From: Paulinella micropora
Lineage: Eukaryota; Cercozoa; Imbricatea; Euglyphida
Direction of reading: 5' to 3'
Length of the DNA stretch: 64,000 bases
NCBI GenBank assembly: GCA_009731375.1
Contig: BJOX01000132.1
Span: 641,639 to 705,638 of the forward strand
Below, one piece after another: positions 39,294 through 49,069 of this stretch. A program made the translations under genes and the position numbers. The notes under the pieces are model-generated. The model was given only the letters and a program-made list of their open reading frames with translations, was not told the origin of the DNA and did no database searches. Every line of letters begins with the position of its first letter. Position 1 is the stretch's first letter.

Positions 39294-39587
39294 TAATTGA
39301 AACCAAACGACACAAAAAGAAAAAGTTCATATTAGATTATGATTGGACCATAAGGGCATTCAGGGGGGTGTCAGCCGAACTTCAATGTGCAATTTTCCTT
39401 CGGGGAGCCGATTTGCCTTTGACACAACTTTTTTTTGTCGTAGTATGTACAAACGGGGGATTTATGCTGTTATCTCTTTTATATGAACGAATATGGCAAA
39501 AATAGCAAACGATAGCAAAATTCAAAAAGGAAAGGGGGGGGGGATGCTTAGAAACACTCACCCTTTCTTCCCTTGTTTTTTGTTTTA
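39294..39587. repeat. Right terminal inverted repeat of provirus B
   Basis: Inverted copy of 17745-18037. It carries a decayed copy of the integrase tail (ETKRHKKKK reading), the conserved TTCGGGGAGCCGATTTGCC and a G-run. The outer edge fades in a T-run at about 39580-39590. Confidence 0.9.
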
Positions 39588-39800
39588 TGTTTTCTTCATA
39601 AACTTATTTGCTTCCTCTAGTGCTTGTTCTTTATTTCTTTTTCCATTTATACAAAAATTTTTAACTTTAATTTTGTTTTCCTCTCCCCACCTTACAACTA
39701 CTCTTGGGGATACATCGTTGTTCATAACATATACACCTGCTTTGTTGATTTTCTGTAGAATGTAAGCAATTTTATATGTGTTATTAATTAATATCCTTAA
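39588..39800 (-). pseudogene. Short coding-like fragment beyond provirus B
   Basis: Reading the minus strand gives an open fragment with KAGVYVMNNDVSPRVVVRW and KVKNFCINGKRNKEQALEEA before a TAA at about 39584. The pattern is faintly like AP2-type DNA-binding modules attached to homing endonucleases. It has no clear start. It may be a remnant of another viral or mobile endonuclease. Confidence 0.3.
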
Positions 39801-40319
39801 ATGGAATTAAATTTATAACACATTAGTAATTATTTACAGATAGCCTTTTTTCTTTCTTTTGTTTGTATGTATTAGTTATAAACAGAAATAATAAATAACG
39901 GCTCTTAGTGGAAAAACACTTCTCACACCTGATACCAGATAACACCAACTTTACCCCACTTGGTGCGGCATTTTTGCTGCTAACACCAACTGGACAACTT
40001 TTTGCTTTTTGTGTAAAGTAGTCCAGAGAGAAATTCATAATAAGAGAGATTTTAATGAAATTGTTGTTTTGAACTTAGAGAGAATAGGTAGAGGAAATAA
40101 TGAATAACGGCTCTTAGTGTGGTTTCTCTAGAGAAACTGCACTGAACATCCGTCTTGAAGTGGCACCCTATACTACTAGAGAGAGAGGGGGGGGGGGGAA
40201 GTTGGGAGTGGGCGTGGTTGACCATGTACGTCGATTGATAGGAGAGTTCTTCTTCAGGTAGCAGACAAAGGAGCAAGTCTAGTGTTCCTCTCCTCTCTCC
40301 CTCCCCCCCCCCTATAAAT
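39801..40319. other. Non-coding stretch with a repeated 26-mer
   Basis: The sequence GAAATAAT(A/G)AATAACGG then CTCTTAGTG occurs at 39885-39910 and 40094-40119. Between and after are G/C homopolymer tracts. No gene is seen. Confidence 0.5.
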
Positions 40320-40353
40320 ATATATATGTATATATGTAACATACATATATATA

Positions 40354-40404
<51 letters not shown>

Positions 40405-40427
40405 TATGTACATATATATACACACAC

Positions 40428-40465
<38 letters not shown>
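40320..40465. repeat. (TA)n microsatellite
   Basis: Nearly continuous TA/TATA dinucleotides with a few ACAC interruptions, at the 3' end of the LINE. Confidence 0.95.
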
Positions 40466-40467
<2 letters not shown>

Positions 40468-40511
40468 TATTTCTCTTCTTCTTCTTCGCGCGTTTGCGTA
40501 TGTTATATGTA

Positions 40512-43077
40512 TTATGATGTTTGTTGGTGTTTTAGTAGATATGCAGTTAGTGCTTTTTTGAATGGTTTGATTTTTGTTTCATCTGTTATATGTTTTGGGA
40601 TTGACTTCCATTGATCTGCAAAGATCTTGGTGAGGTATGGGTCTTTGTGGTTAACAAAGAGGCTGCCTTTTGTTGAGTATCGGGTTTTGTATGGGTGTAT
40701 GGTATTGATTGGTGTAAAGGTGTTATTGTGGAGTGGTCTGTTGAGGTGTTTTTTAGGGTAAATGAATGGGTGATTTTCTATGCATACACAGAGTGTATAT
40801 AGATGTGTGATGTCGAGCAGTTTGAGTTGATTTAGGATTGGTTTGATATGTGCGCGGTAGTGTGTTTTTGCAATTATTCTGATTATTTTTTATGTATTTT
40901 TACGAGTGGTTGTATATATTTCTTTTTGTTGTCATGCGTCCCCCAGATGGAAATGTTTTGTATAAGGTGTGGGTATATGTGTGTATAGTATAGTTGTTTC
41001 ATTATTTTTATGTTTAGATATTTTTTAGCATATAGTAATGAGTTGATTGTGGGTTGGAGTTTACGGATTATGTTGTTAATATGTTGGTCATATTTAAGGT
41101 TATGTTGTAGTGTTATGCCCAGGAGTTTTGCGTGTTGGCATTGCTCGAGGGTGTGGTTGTTAATTGTTATTGTGATATTTTGTTTTGTTTTATGGAAAAT
41201 TGTGTATGTTGTTTTTGTTGGGTTGGGTACTAGGTTATTAGAGTGGAAGTAGTTTATTAATTTCGTTATTTCTGTTTGTGTTTTTTCTTGTAGGTTTTTA
41301 GGATTTTTAGCTGTTATTATGAGTGTGGTGTCGTCTGCATATGTGTATACTGTTCCTTGTTGTATAATATTGATTATGTCATTTATGTAGAGTAGGAAGA
41401 AGGTGGTGGAGAGTGTGCTGCCTTGTGGGATGCCATGTGTGATGGTGCGTTTGTGGGACTTGGGCATATTGTGTGTGGACCTCTTGAATGCGATTCGAGA
41501 AGTAGGATGCAAAGAACTGGACTGTGCCTTCGTTGAAATTAAAATTTCGTCGAAGTTTGTCCAGTAGCTTTGTATGTTCTACTGTGTCGTATGCTTTCGA
41601 GAGGTCTACATAGAGAGCTAGTACTAGCTCTTCTTTGTCTTTATGTTTTTGTATTTGGTTTATTATGGTTTGGACTGTCATGGTTGTGCTTGAGTTAGGT
41701 CTAAATGCGTATTGTGTATGTGATATTATGTTGTGTTTTGTTAGGTGGTCCATTATTTGTTTATTTATTATTGTGTCAAATACTTTAGCTATTATGGGTA
41801 GTAATGATATCGGTTTGTAGTTGGCTGGCATGCTTGTGTCGCTGGCTTTGTATAGTTCTATTACTTTTGTTGTTTTGAGTGTGTCTGGGTATTTATTTTC
41901 ATTTATATTGCTTTGTTGAGGTTGGTGAGTATAGGTGTGAGGAAAGCGTGCATGTCTTTAATAAGTGTTGGTTTTATTTTGTATATGTCCTCTGCTTTAT
42001 CTCTGTTTATTTTTTTTAGTGTTTTATTTACAATGTCTTCTGTTGTGTTATGTAGTTTGAAGCTCGGATGTGTTTGTTTGTTTTCTTCTGCTCTCTCTTC
42101 TTGTTGTTTATGCTCGGTTGTTGGTATGCTGTTGCTTGTTTTTTTGCCTATTGTTATGTAATGATCGTTGAGTGCGTTTGCTATTTCTATGGGGTCTGTG
42201 TATGTTTTCTTGTTGTACTGTATCGTGGTTGGCGATGCTCTCGGTGGTTTGTTGTTAGGTACTAACTCTGTGAGTATTCTGTGTTGTTTCTTTGGGTTGT
42301 TTTTATTTTCTTCTAGCGTCGTCATTACTTCGTCTTTTTTTGCTTTGTGTATTATTTTGTCGACTTTGTACTTCTGTGTTCTGTATGCTTGTTTGTTTTC
42401 TGTTGTCGTGTCATCTCTCATTTTTTGTATAGTAGGTGCTTTTTTCTTATTTGCCTCTTTATTATGGGGCTGCACCAGCTTTTTCTTCTATTGGATTGCT
42501 TGGGTTTTCGTTCGAAGTGTTCTATTACTTTTGTTATTGTTGTTTGTATGTTTCTAAATTTTTGGTTTGTGTCGCTGCTTTCTGTGTTGTCCTGTGTGAT
42601 GTATTCTAGCCGTGTTTTGAGGTTTGCTAGGATTGCGTCTTTATTTTTGTAGTATATGTTTTTGGTGAGTCTGGGTGTGTTGTCTGTGTCTGGCTTTCTT
42701 GTGTGGGTGTGTATTATTGCGTATATGGGGTGGTGGTCTGATATGCGTGGGCTTATGATGTTTGATTCTATGTTTGCGTTTATATTGGTGATTATCATGT
42801 CTATGAGTGTATGGGATGTTGTGTGGACCATGTCGTGTCTTGTTGCTTTTGTTATTGTTGTGTAGAGGTTGTTGTGTACCACTAGGTTTTGAAAGTCTGT
42901 GTGTGGTTTATGGATGTTGTCTAGTAGGTTGTAGTTGAGGTCACCTACTAGTGTTATTGTGTTTGTAGGCGTTTTGTGTAGTATGCTGTTTATGTTATTT
43001 TGTAATGCATGCATGAATTGTTTATCTATGAGTGGGCGTCTATACATACCTATTATTGTGTGTATTGGTTTGTTTCT
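40512..43077 (-). mobile_element. 5'-truncated non-LTR retrotransposon (LINE), endonuclease plus reverse transcriptase
   Basis: The minus strand encodes the end of an apurinic-type endonuclease (VGDLNYNLLDN, LIDMIITN, SDHHPIYAI; about 43077-42500). A reverse transcriptase follows (YKPISLLPIIAKVFD, YVDLSKAYDTVEH, GIPQGSTLS, YADDTTL; about 41830-41000). A C-terminal tail ends at a TAA at 40512. The ORF is broken near 42480, 41900, 41500 and 40890. The 5' end stops at CT-rich repeats at about 43078, within the endonuclease. Arrangement and motifs fit a Jockey/CR1-type LINE. Inactive. Confidence 0.88.
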
Positions 43078-43109
43078 CTCTCTCCTTCTCCTTCCTCTTC
43101 TTCTTCGCT

Positions 43110-43628
43110 TTTATTGAGAGAACAATTTTACAATTGGACTCAGGGAACGTCCACGTGAAAAGTATAGCTAGTAAGTTATACCTTTATCTAAGGTGGAAAC
43201 CTAGTTATTCAGTCGAGCGTATTAAAGGAAAATATTAAATTTGTATGTAGCGGCTCGGTATTATATATCTAGTATTAATATTATGAATATTAATATTTAT
43301 GTTTAGATATATTCAGTAGTGATATTATTATATTATGATATGGATATATATGTTCTTGTAAAAGTCTCTCTCTCTATCTCTCACTCACACACACACACTC
43401 TCTCTTCTTCTTCTTCTTCTTCTTCTTCTTCTTCTTCTTCTTCTTCTTCTTCTTCTTCTTCTTCTTCTTCTTCTTCTTCGTTTCTATTGAGAGAACGATT
43501 TTACAATTGGACTCTGGGAACGTCCACGTGAAAAGTATAGCTAGTAAGTTATACCTTTATCTAATGTTATTGTAAAGTCTCTCTCGCTCTCTCTCGCTCT
43601 CTCTCGCTCTCTCTCGCTCTCTCTCTCG

Positions 43629-43673
<45 letters not shown>

Positions 43674-43674
43674 C

Positions 43675-43719
<45 letters not shown>

Positions 43720-43824
43720 TCTCTCTCTCTCTCTCCCTCTCTCTCCCTCTCTCTCCCTCTCTCACTCTCTCTCACTCTCGCACTCACTCTCTCGCGCTCT
43801 CTCTCTCTCGCTCTCTCTCGCTCG

Positions 43825-43857
<33 letters not shown>

Positions 43858-43858
43858 G

Positions 43859-43895
<37 letters not shown>

Positions 43896-43897
43896 TT

Positions 43898-43957
<60 letters not shown>

Positions 43958-44130
43958 TCTTCTTCTTCGTTCTTATTGAGAGAACAATTTTACAATTGGA
44001 CTCAGGGAACATCCACGTGAAAAGTATAGCTTAGTAAGTTATACCTTTATCAAAGGTGGAAACCTAGTTATTAAGTTGAGCGTATTAAGGAAGATATTAA
44101 ATTAGTATTCAGCGGCTCAGTATTAATATT
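43110..44130. repeat. Interspersed repeat unit 1, three copies
   Basis: A unit starting ATTGAGAGAACAATTTTACA and containing ACGTGAAAAGTATAGC occurs at 43110-43262 and 43970-44130 in full, and at 43482-43566 truncated. Each copy is preceded by a CTT tract. It may be the end of a transposable element amplified with its microsatellite. Confidence 0.85.
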
Positions 44131-44238
44131 ATATTATAGTTATTAAAGTTAATATTTCTGTTTATATATATTGTGCGGTGATATTATTATGTTATGTTAT
44201 GTATATATGTTATTGTAAAGGTGTAGTCGTTTATGTGC

Positions 44239-44302
<64 letters not shown>

Positions 44303-44347
44303 GCACACACACACACAAACACACACACACACTCTCTCTCTCTTTCT

Positions 44348-44776
44348 GGGAAGGAAGGGGAGAAGAAGGAGAAGAAGAGGAGTAGAGAAAGTGAAGGTTT
44401 ATACAGGAGATCCACCGCCAGCGCATGAGGATCTTGCTGGCAAGCGACAACGGAAGCAGAGTAGCCAATAGAAATATTGATAATTTGTTACCTTGAACAC
44501 TAACAGCGACCCTAACTTCAATTATAACTATAATTAATACACGAACAGAAAATATTAATTAGTAACCATCCTTGCCGTATGTGTGTGTGTGTGTGTGTCG
44601 TGACATGCAGCACCATCGTTGCTGTATGTCTATGTCTGTGTGCGTCGTGATGTTGACATGCAGCACCATCGTTGCTGTATGTCTGTGTGTGTCTGTCGCG
44701 ACATCAGCACCATCATTGCTGTATGTCTGTAATCTACGAAGGTAGTAAGGAGAAAGATTCTAGAAATTTATATTTT

Positions 44777-44819
<43 letters not shown>

Positions 44820-44841
44820 CGCTCGCTCGCTCGCTCTCGCT

Positions 44842-44881
<40 letters not shown>

Positions 44882-44915
44882 CGCTCGCTCGCTCGCTCGC
44901 TCTCGCTCTCGCTCC

Positions 44916-44959
<44 letters not shown>

Positions 44960-45290
44960 TCTCTCTTTCTCTCTCTCTCTCACACACACACTCACTCATT
45001 CACACTCTCTCTCTCTCTCACACTCTCTCTCTCTCTCTCTCTCTTTCTGGGAAGGAAGGGGAGAAGAAGGAGAAGAGTAGTAGAGAAAGTGAAGGTATAT
45101 ACAGGAGATCCACCGCCAGGGCATGAGGATCTTGCTGGCAAGCGACAACGGAAGCAGAGTAGCCAACTTAGTATATAGAAATAGTAATAATTTGTTATAT
45201 ACCTTGAACACTAATAGAGACCCTAACTTGAATTATAATTATGATTAATACATGTCTTAACAGAAAATATTAATTATTAATATCATTTGC
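44348..45290. repeat. Interspersed repeat unit 2, two copies
   Basis: A unit of about 210 bp beginning GGGAAGGAAGGGGAGAAGAA and including GATCTTGCTGGCAAGCGACA occurs at about 44348-44570 and 45050-45290. It follows a CT array both times. No coding signal. Confidence 0.85.
44590..44735. repeat. Minisatellite, about three units
   Basis: Units around GCAGCACCATCGTTGCTGTA separated by TGTCTGTG-type stretches. Confidence 0.8.
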
Positions 45291-45603
45291 ATTTAGTTTG
45301 TTTACACTTTTGATTTAATTTATCTCTATTAATTAATACTTGCTGCAAATATTTTCTTTAGTATTAAATTTCTTTAGTATTAATGTTAGTTGAAAATTGT
45401 AATGTCTGCGTAAAACTAAATTGCACTTGAATAAAATGTAAAGGAGACTCCTGTTTCAGGTTTCAAATATCAAAGTATCGACAGGTATTTTTCGGTTATT
45501 ATAAATATAATAAAACTATAGTGTTTGTGTAAAATTAAGTGTCACGAGTCATATTAATAACTTCAACTCAGTGCAAGTCAAGGGCCCCCTACGCCAACCC
45601 CGC
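45291..45603. other. AT-rich non-coding stretch
   Basis: Repeated TTTAGTATTAA-like words. No gene or clear element is seen. Confidence 0.5.
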
Positions 45604-45655
45604 GCTGCCGACCCCGCCTCGCCGCGCGATAGCGCGGCGAGGCGGGGGCGGCAGC
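45604..45655. repeat. Strong GC-rich hairpin at a gap
   Basis: The arms 45604-45627 and 45632-45655 pair over 24 bp with one mismatch, with GATA as the loop (stem core CCCCGCCTCGCCGCGC). It ends exactly at a 10-N gap (45656-45665). Its base composition is unlike the surroundings. Confidence 0.85.
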
Positions 45656-45821
45656 NNNNNNNNNNTACACATGCCCTGCGGGCCAAAACACATCTCTAAC
45701 TACATCTATTACATCTCGGCTCTGCCGGCCCCTCCATCTTAATATCAACTGAAAGTACCGGCACGGTAACGAAAACGGAGGCTTCCGCCGTTCAGTGGAC
45801 GGTTATAATATATATTATATT

Positions 45822-46260
45822 TGTAATGCCCCCAACGATAGCTCAGTCAAACGTCGGTAATACAACCAAACACAGTCCTCAAGAATGAGAATGATGTCCG
45901 AGTCGTTGTATTAGCTCAGTGAAGCAGAAAAAGGAAAACGGCAACAGACCAGTAATAAAATGGCATCAGGCCCAATCCAGACAAATAATACTGAAAAACA
46001 GGCTGGTGCACCTGTCACCAGGAAAAGGATACTTTTTATCGGCTATCCGGGGGGTGATGCCTACAGTACCCCCTCCCGCTTTTATGACGGAAATAACATT
46101 TTCGTCATACAATTTTTGATTTCTTTCTGCGCTATGGAGTCATGCCACACAGCGCATCGACCCACGGATAGACGCTAAAATACGATAGATATATCCTCAT
46201 ACGGCACGTCAACGCAAATTCTCTAGCCGTTCTTGTAAATTTTGAACTCCTCCCCTCAGC

Positions 46261-46294
<34 letters not shown>

Positions 46295-46830
46295 CGGCAG
46301 TATGTCAAGNNNNNNNNNNTGGTGCCGTATTCCCCCCTTGATCTTCTTCTTCTTCTATTATTATTATTATTATTATTCTCCACACTAAGATCCGACTGTA
46401 AATACATGGTCTTTTTAATGACATACCCTTGTCTAAAGCCGATATCCTATAATATAGTACTAGGGGGCCAGTCCTAATAACTATATCCGAAGTCGGGGTG
46501 TATATACCCAACCCTGCGATCTACCGACACAAGTAGAGATTGACCGTGCACAGGTACGACAGTATATAATGTATCGTAAAAAATAATTTAATGGAAGTTC
46601 AGAGAACATTTCTTTTTTCGAGAACATCATCCCAGGACTTGTAAGAGGGTCATACCCGGGAACACCATCGCTCAATACACTAGCGATCCCCGTCTACGGT
46701 GTAGTATCATCGTCGATCGACCTTTCGCACTCGTATGTTGCGATCGAATGCCAAGTTATATCACTGAGTCATTTTAATATTCATAATAATAACTGATGAT
46801 GCATGATCAAATCATGATACGCCGTGGGCA
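45822..46830 (-). repeat. LTR of gypsy element 2 (diverged from element 1)
   Basis: It begins TGTAATGCCCCCAACGATAG and probably ends GCCGTGGGCA. It aligns along its length with the LTR at 53771-54748, for example in GGCTATCCGGGGGGTGATGC. It contains a poly-T run (46264-46294) and a 10-N gap (46310-46319). The right boundary is inferred from a shared TGGGCA. Confidence 0.65.
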
Positions 46831-46875
46831 ATCAATCAGTTTATTTGAGACGCATAAAGAAAAATAGTTTCTTTG

Positions 46876-48770
46876 TCACTGCCTTCGTCGTCTGGCGCGG
46901 ATTTCTTTGCCTGGTGGAGGACCACCAACAAAAGTCAGATCGAACTTTGACTGTTCGAGAATGTCCCAGATCTTGTTAGGGATTCCGCCCAACGATAAGT
47001 CAAAAGGACGTCAAGCACTCCTCTTGGCAGTGTCTGAATGGTCCACGCAGTGTCATCCTTGTCTCTGGGAGTAATTGTATCATCCCATGTCTCGAGACTT
47101 TTTGCGTCTTTAAAAACTGGCAGATAATGTCTTGCCTTTGGATCCTCGACCGGGTCCATACTTCTCCAGAACTGGAGTATCGGTTGCATTATTTTTGCGG
47201 CTGATGATATTTTGAGTGTCAGTGTGACACGTGTTTTTCGTGGAACTGCCACGACCCGCATTAAGTATAAGTCTGAGAGAGTGTCATCAGCAACATGTTG
47301 CTCTGCTGGTCTCATCAGATAAAAAGCGTCTTTCACCCATGCGATGGTTGCTATTGCGTCACCTTCCTTCCATCGCTCATGGACGATCTCGACGTTGCCC
47401 GCATTTGGATCAGTGTTAATCTCCTCATCCTCCTGGTGGACATCCTTTGATCTCATCGACCTCATCGCCTTCCTCGGTTGGTCGTTGATAAGATCATTTC
47501 GCGCTCTCCTTAGCTGCGCCTCTGTGATCTTCTCCTTCTTTCCGCTGTGCTCACGTGGAGACTTAGACTGAGTCCCCACCGCGCTTATGCGGTCAGTCTT
47601 CTCCTTATTGTCAACTTCACTCTCCTTCTTCTCTGCTATCGGTGCCCGATAATTTTCTTGATCTATGCCAGCCTCCTTGTGGATGGGCGGCACCTCTTTG
47701 AAATCATCTTTCATGCATTTTAACGCCTCCTCAACGGATTCATCTTCCAGTAAGAAGGGATCATACTTAATCAGCCTTCGTACATTCACAATTTGCACCT
47801 TCCCTCTACCCCTGATCTTGTAGTTCAGAGGTCCCGTCTGTTCCATGATTGGATAAGGTCCTTTCCAGTGAGTGAACAGCTTAGAGCTGACTCCTTTCGG
47901 GACCTGAGGATGGTACAATAGTACAATATCCCCGACCTGAAATTTGATCTGATCCAAGAGCGCTTGTCGCACCCTTCAGCATCCGTCTTTCGGCGCTCCG
48001 CCTCTCTATGCGCCCTGACTATTTGCTTCGCCTCCATCTTCACTAAGTCTCATCCCAAACAACTCATCCGCATCCGCCCAAGTGTCTTTTGGGTGAAGGA
48101 GCGAAGTCGGGATATCAGGCTCACGCCATATACTAGCTGATATGCGAGATTGAGCTCTGCGAGCCTCCTAACGCCGTAGGGGGTAAACAGTTCATTGCAA
48201 ACGCAAATGATGGTGCTGCCTCGACCCATGCTCTTTGATTCTCCTTCTTCGTGCAATACATCTTTATCGAGGCTTTGAGGGGTCTGTGTACCCGCTCGAT
48301 TTTCCCATTTGCTCGCGGGTTATAGGCAGTAACATATTGCCATTTCATCCCGTAATACTTAGATAGTTTGTCGATGACCTCGTTATTAAAGTCCGAGCCT
48401 CGATCAGAACATATCTTTCTTGGTACTCCGATCTGTGAGATGATCCTATCGATCAGCGCCTCGGCCGTCGTCTTGCCGGTAACGTCTTTGACAGGGATGA
48501 TCCACACATAATTGGTGGCTCTGTCAATAGCCGTAAGGAGGTATTTGTAACCTTCCTTCGATTCTGGGAAAGGTCCCATATGATCAAGGTGTATAAACTC
48601 AAACATCCCCGCATGAAGAGGAAATTCGCCCATCAGGCCAAAATTTGCCTTCAGCGGTGTTTTGTTTATCTTGCACGGGATGCATGCATCCACCGCCTGA
48701 TCTATCTCCTCCTTCATCTTCTTCCACCAGAATCGCCTCGCTACGAACATGTGAGTTCGTTGTCGAGGTA
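46876..48770 (-). pseudogene. Gypsy element 2: C-terminal part of Pol (integrase and tail)
   Basis: It is highly similar to the last third of the intact Pol at 54812-60559. It has CIPCK of the zinc region, integrase residues in FIHLDHMGPF, CSDRGSDF and NGKIERVHRP, a GPY-type module (HWKGPYPIMEQTGPLNYKIR) and the tail ending GGPPPGK. It is broken near 48140, 48040 and 46980. Everything upstream of the integrase is replaced by unrelated sequence at about 48770. Confidence 0.85.
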
Positions 48771-49069
48771 ATTGTCCAAGATCCGGTTCCGCTTCCTGTT
48801 TTCAGTTAATGCCCTTATCGGGACTTGCTTCCTCTGAACCAGGGTCATGTGAGTTCCGATGACTTCACACTTTAGCCTTCCCAGAGGCCCTTTCGGCTTC
48901 ACAAGCCTTCTGGTTCGAATCAGCGTTGTCCTTTGTTTGACTTGTTCAGTCTTTTTGAGGTAACCATCTCCTCTTGGGAGTAATATATGGGAATCTTTAC
49001 TACTTTTCCATCGTAGTCATCCTTAATAAAGATCCACTGATCCTCAAAATTCGGATTCGAGATCGTTGT
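48771..49069 (-). pseudogene. Decayed coding-like segment at the element junction
   Basis: Minus-strand readings such as EDQWIFIKDDYDGKVVKIP continue the gag-like ORF to the right. They degrade into stops toward 48770, where gypsy integrase similarity begins. Confidence 0.35.

Larger units (their letters stand above)
17745..39587. mobile_element. Polinton-like provirus B, full length with terminal inverted repeats
   Basis: A unit of about 21.8 kb is bounded by inverted repeats of about 293 bp (17745-18037 and 39294-39587). The integrase is at the left end, then the virion module on the plus strand, then a DUF3223 protein, FGKYKGK protein, lipase, polymerase-helicase and GIY-YIG gene at the right. 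Size, terminal repeats and gene set match Polintons/PLVs. No convincing target-site duplication is seen. The integrase and major capsid gene have insertions, and several genes have frameshifts, so the copy is not infectious as it stands. Confidence 0.9.
43078..45060. repeat. CT/CTT microsatellite block
   Basis: Long runs of CT, CTT, CTCG and CA repeats (for example 43400-43480, 43575-43965, 44240-44340, 44780-45045) separate the repeated units listed below. Arg/Glu and Ser/Leu readings are by-products of the repeats. Confidence 0.95.

Noticed and set aside
38728-39330. Start of the GIY-YIG gene at 39330
   Set aside because: The upstream extension reads through the terminal repeat and lacks a supporting ATG. 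The ATG at 39252 gives the conserved GIY-YIG start.
17730-39600. Target-site duplication flanking provirus B
   Set aside because: Sequences just outside the two terminal repeats do not share a convincing 5-6 bp word. The edges are homopolymers, so none can be claimed.
44590-44735. Possible CRISPR-like array
   Set aside because: Three imperfect minisatellite units with low-complexity spacers in a eukaryotic scaffold. There are no regular unique spacers.
43319-45211. Arg/Glu-, Ser/Leu- and Thr/His-repeat ORFs
   Set aside because: They are produced by CT, CTT and CA dinucleotide/trinucleotide arrays.
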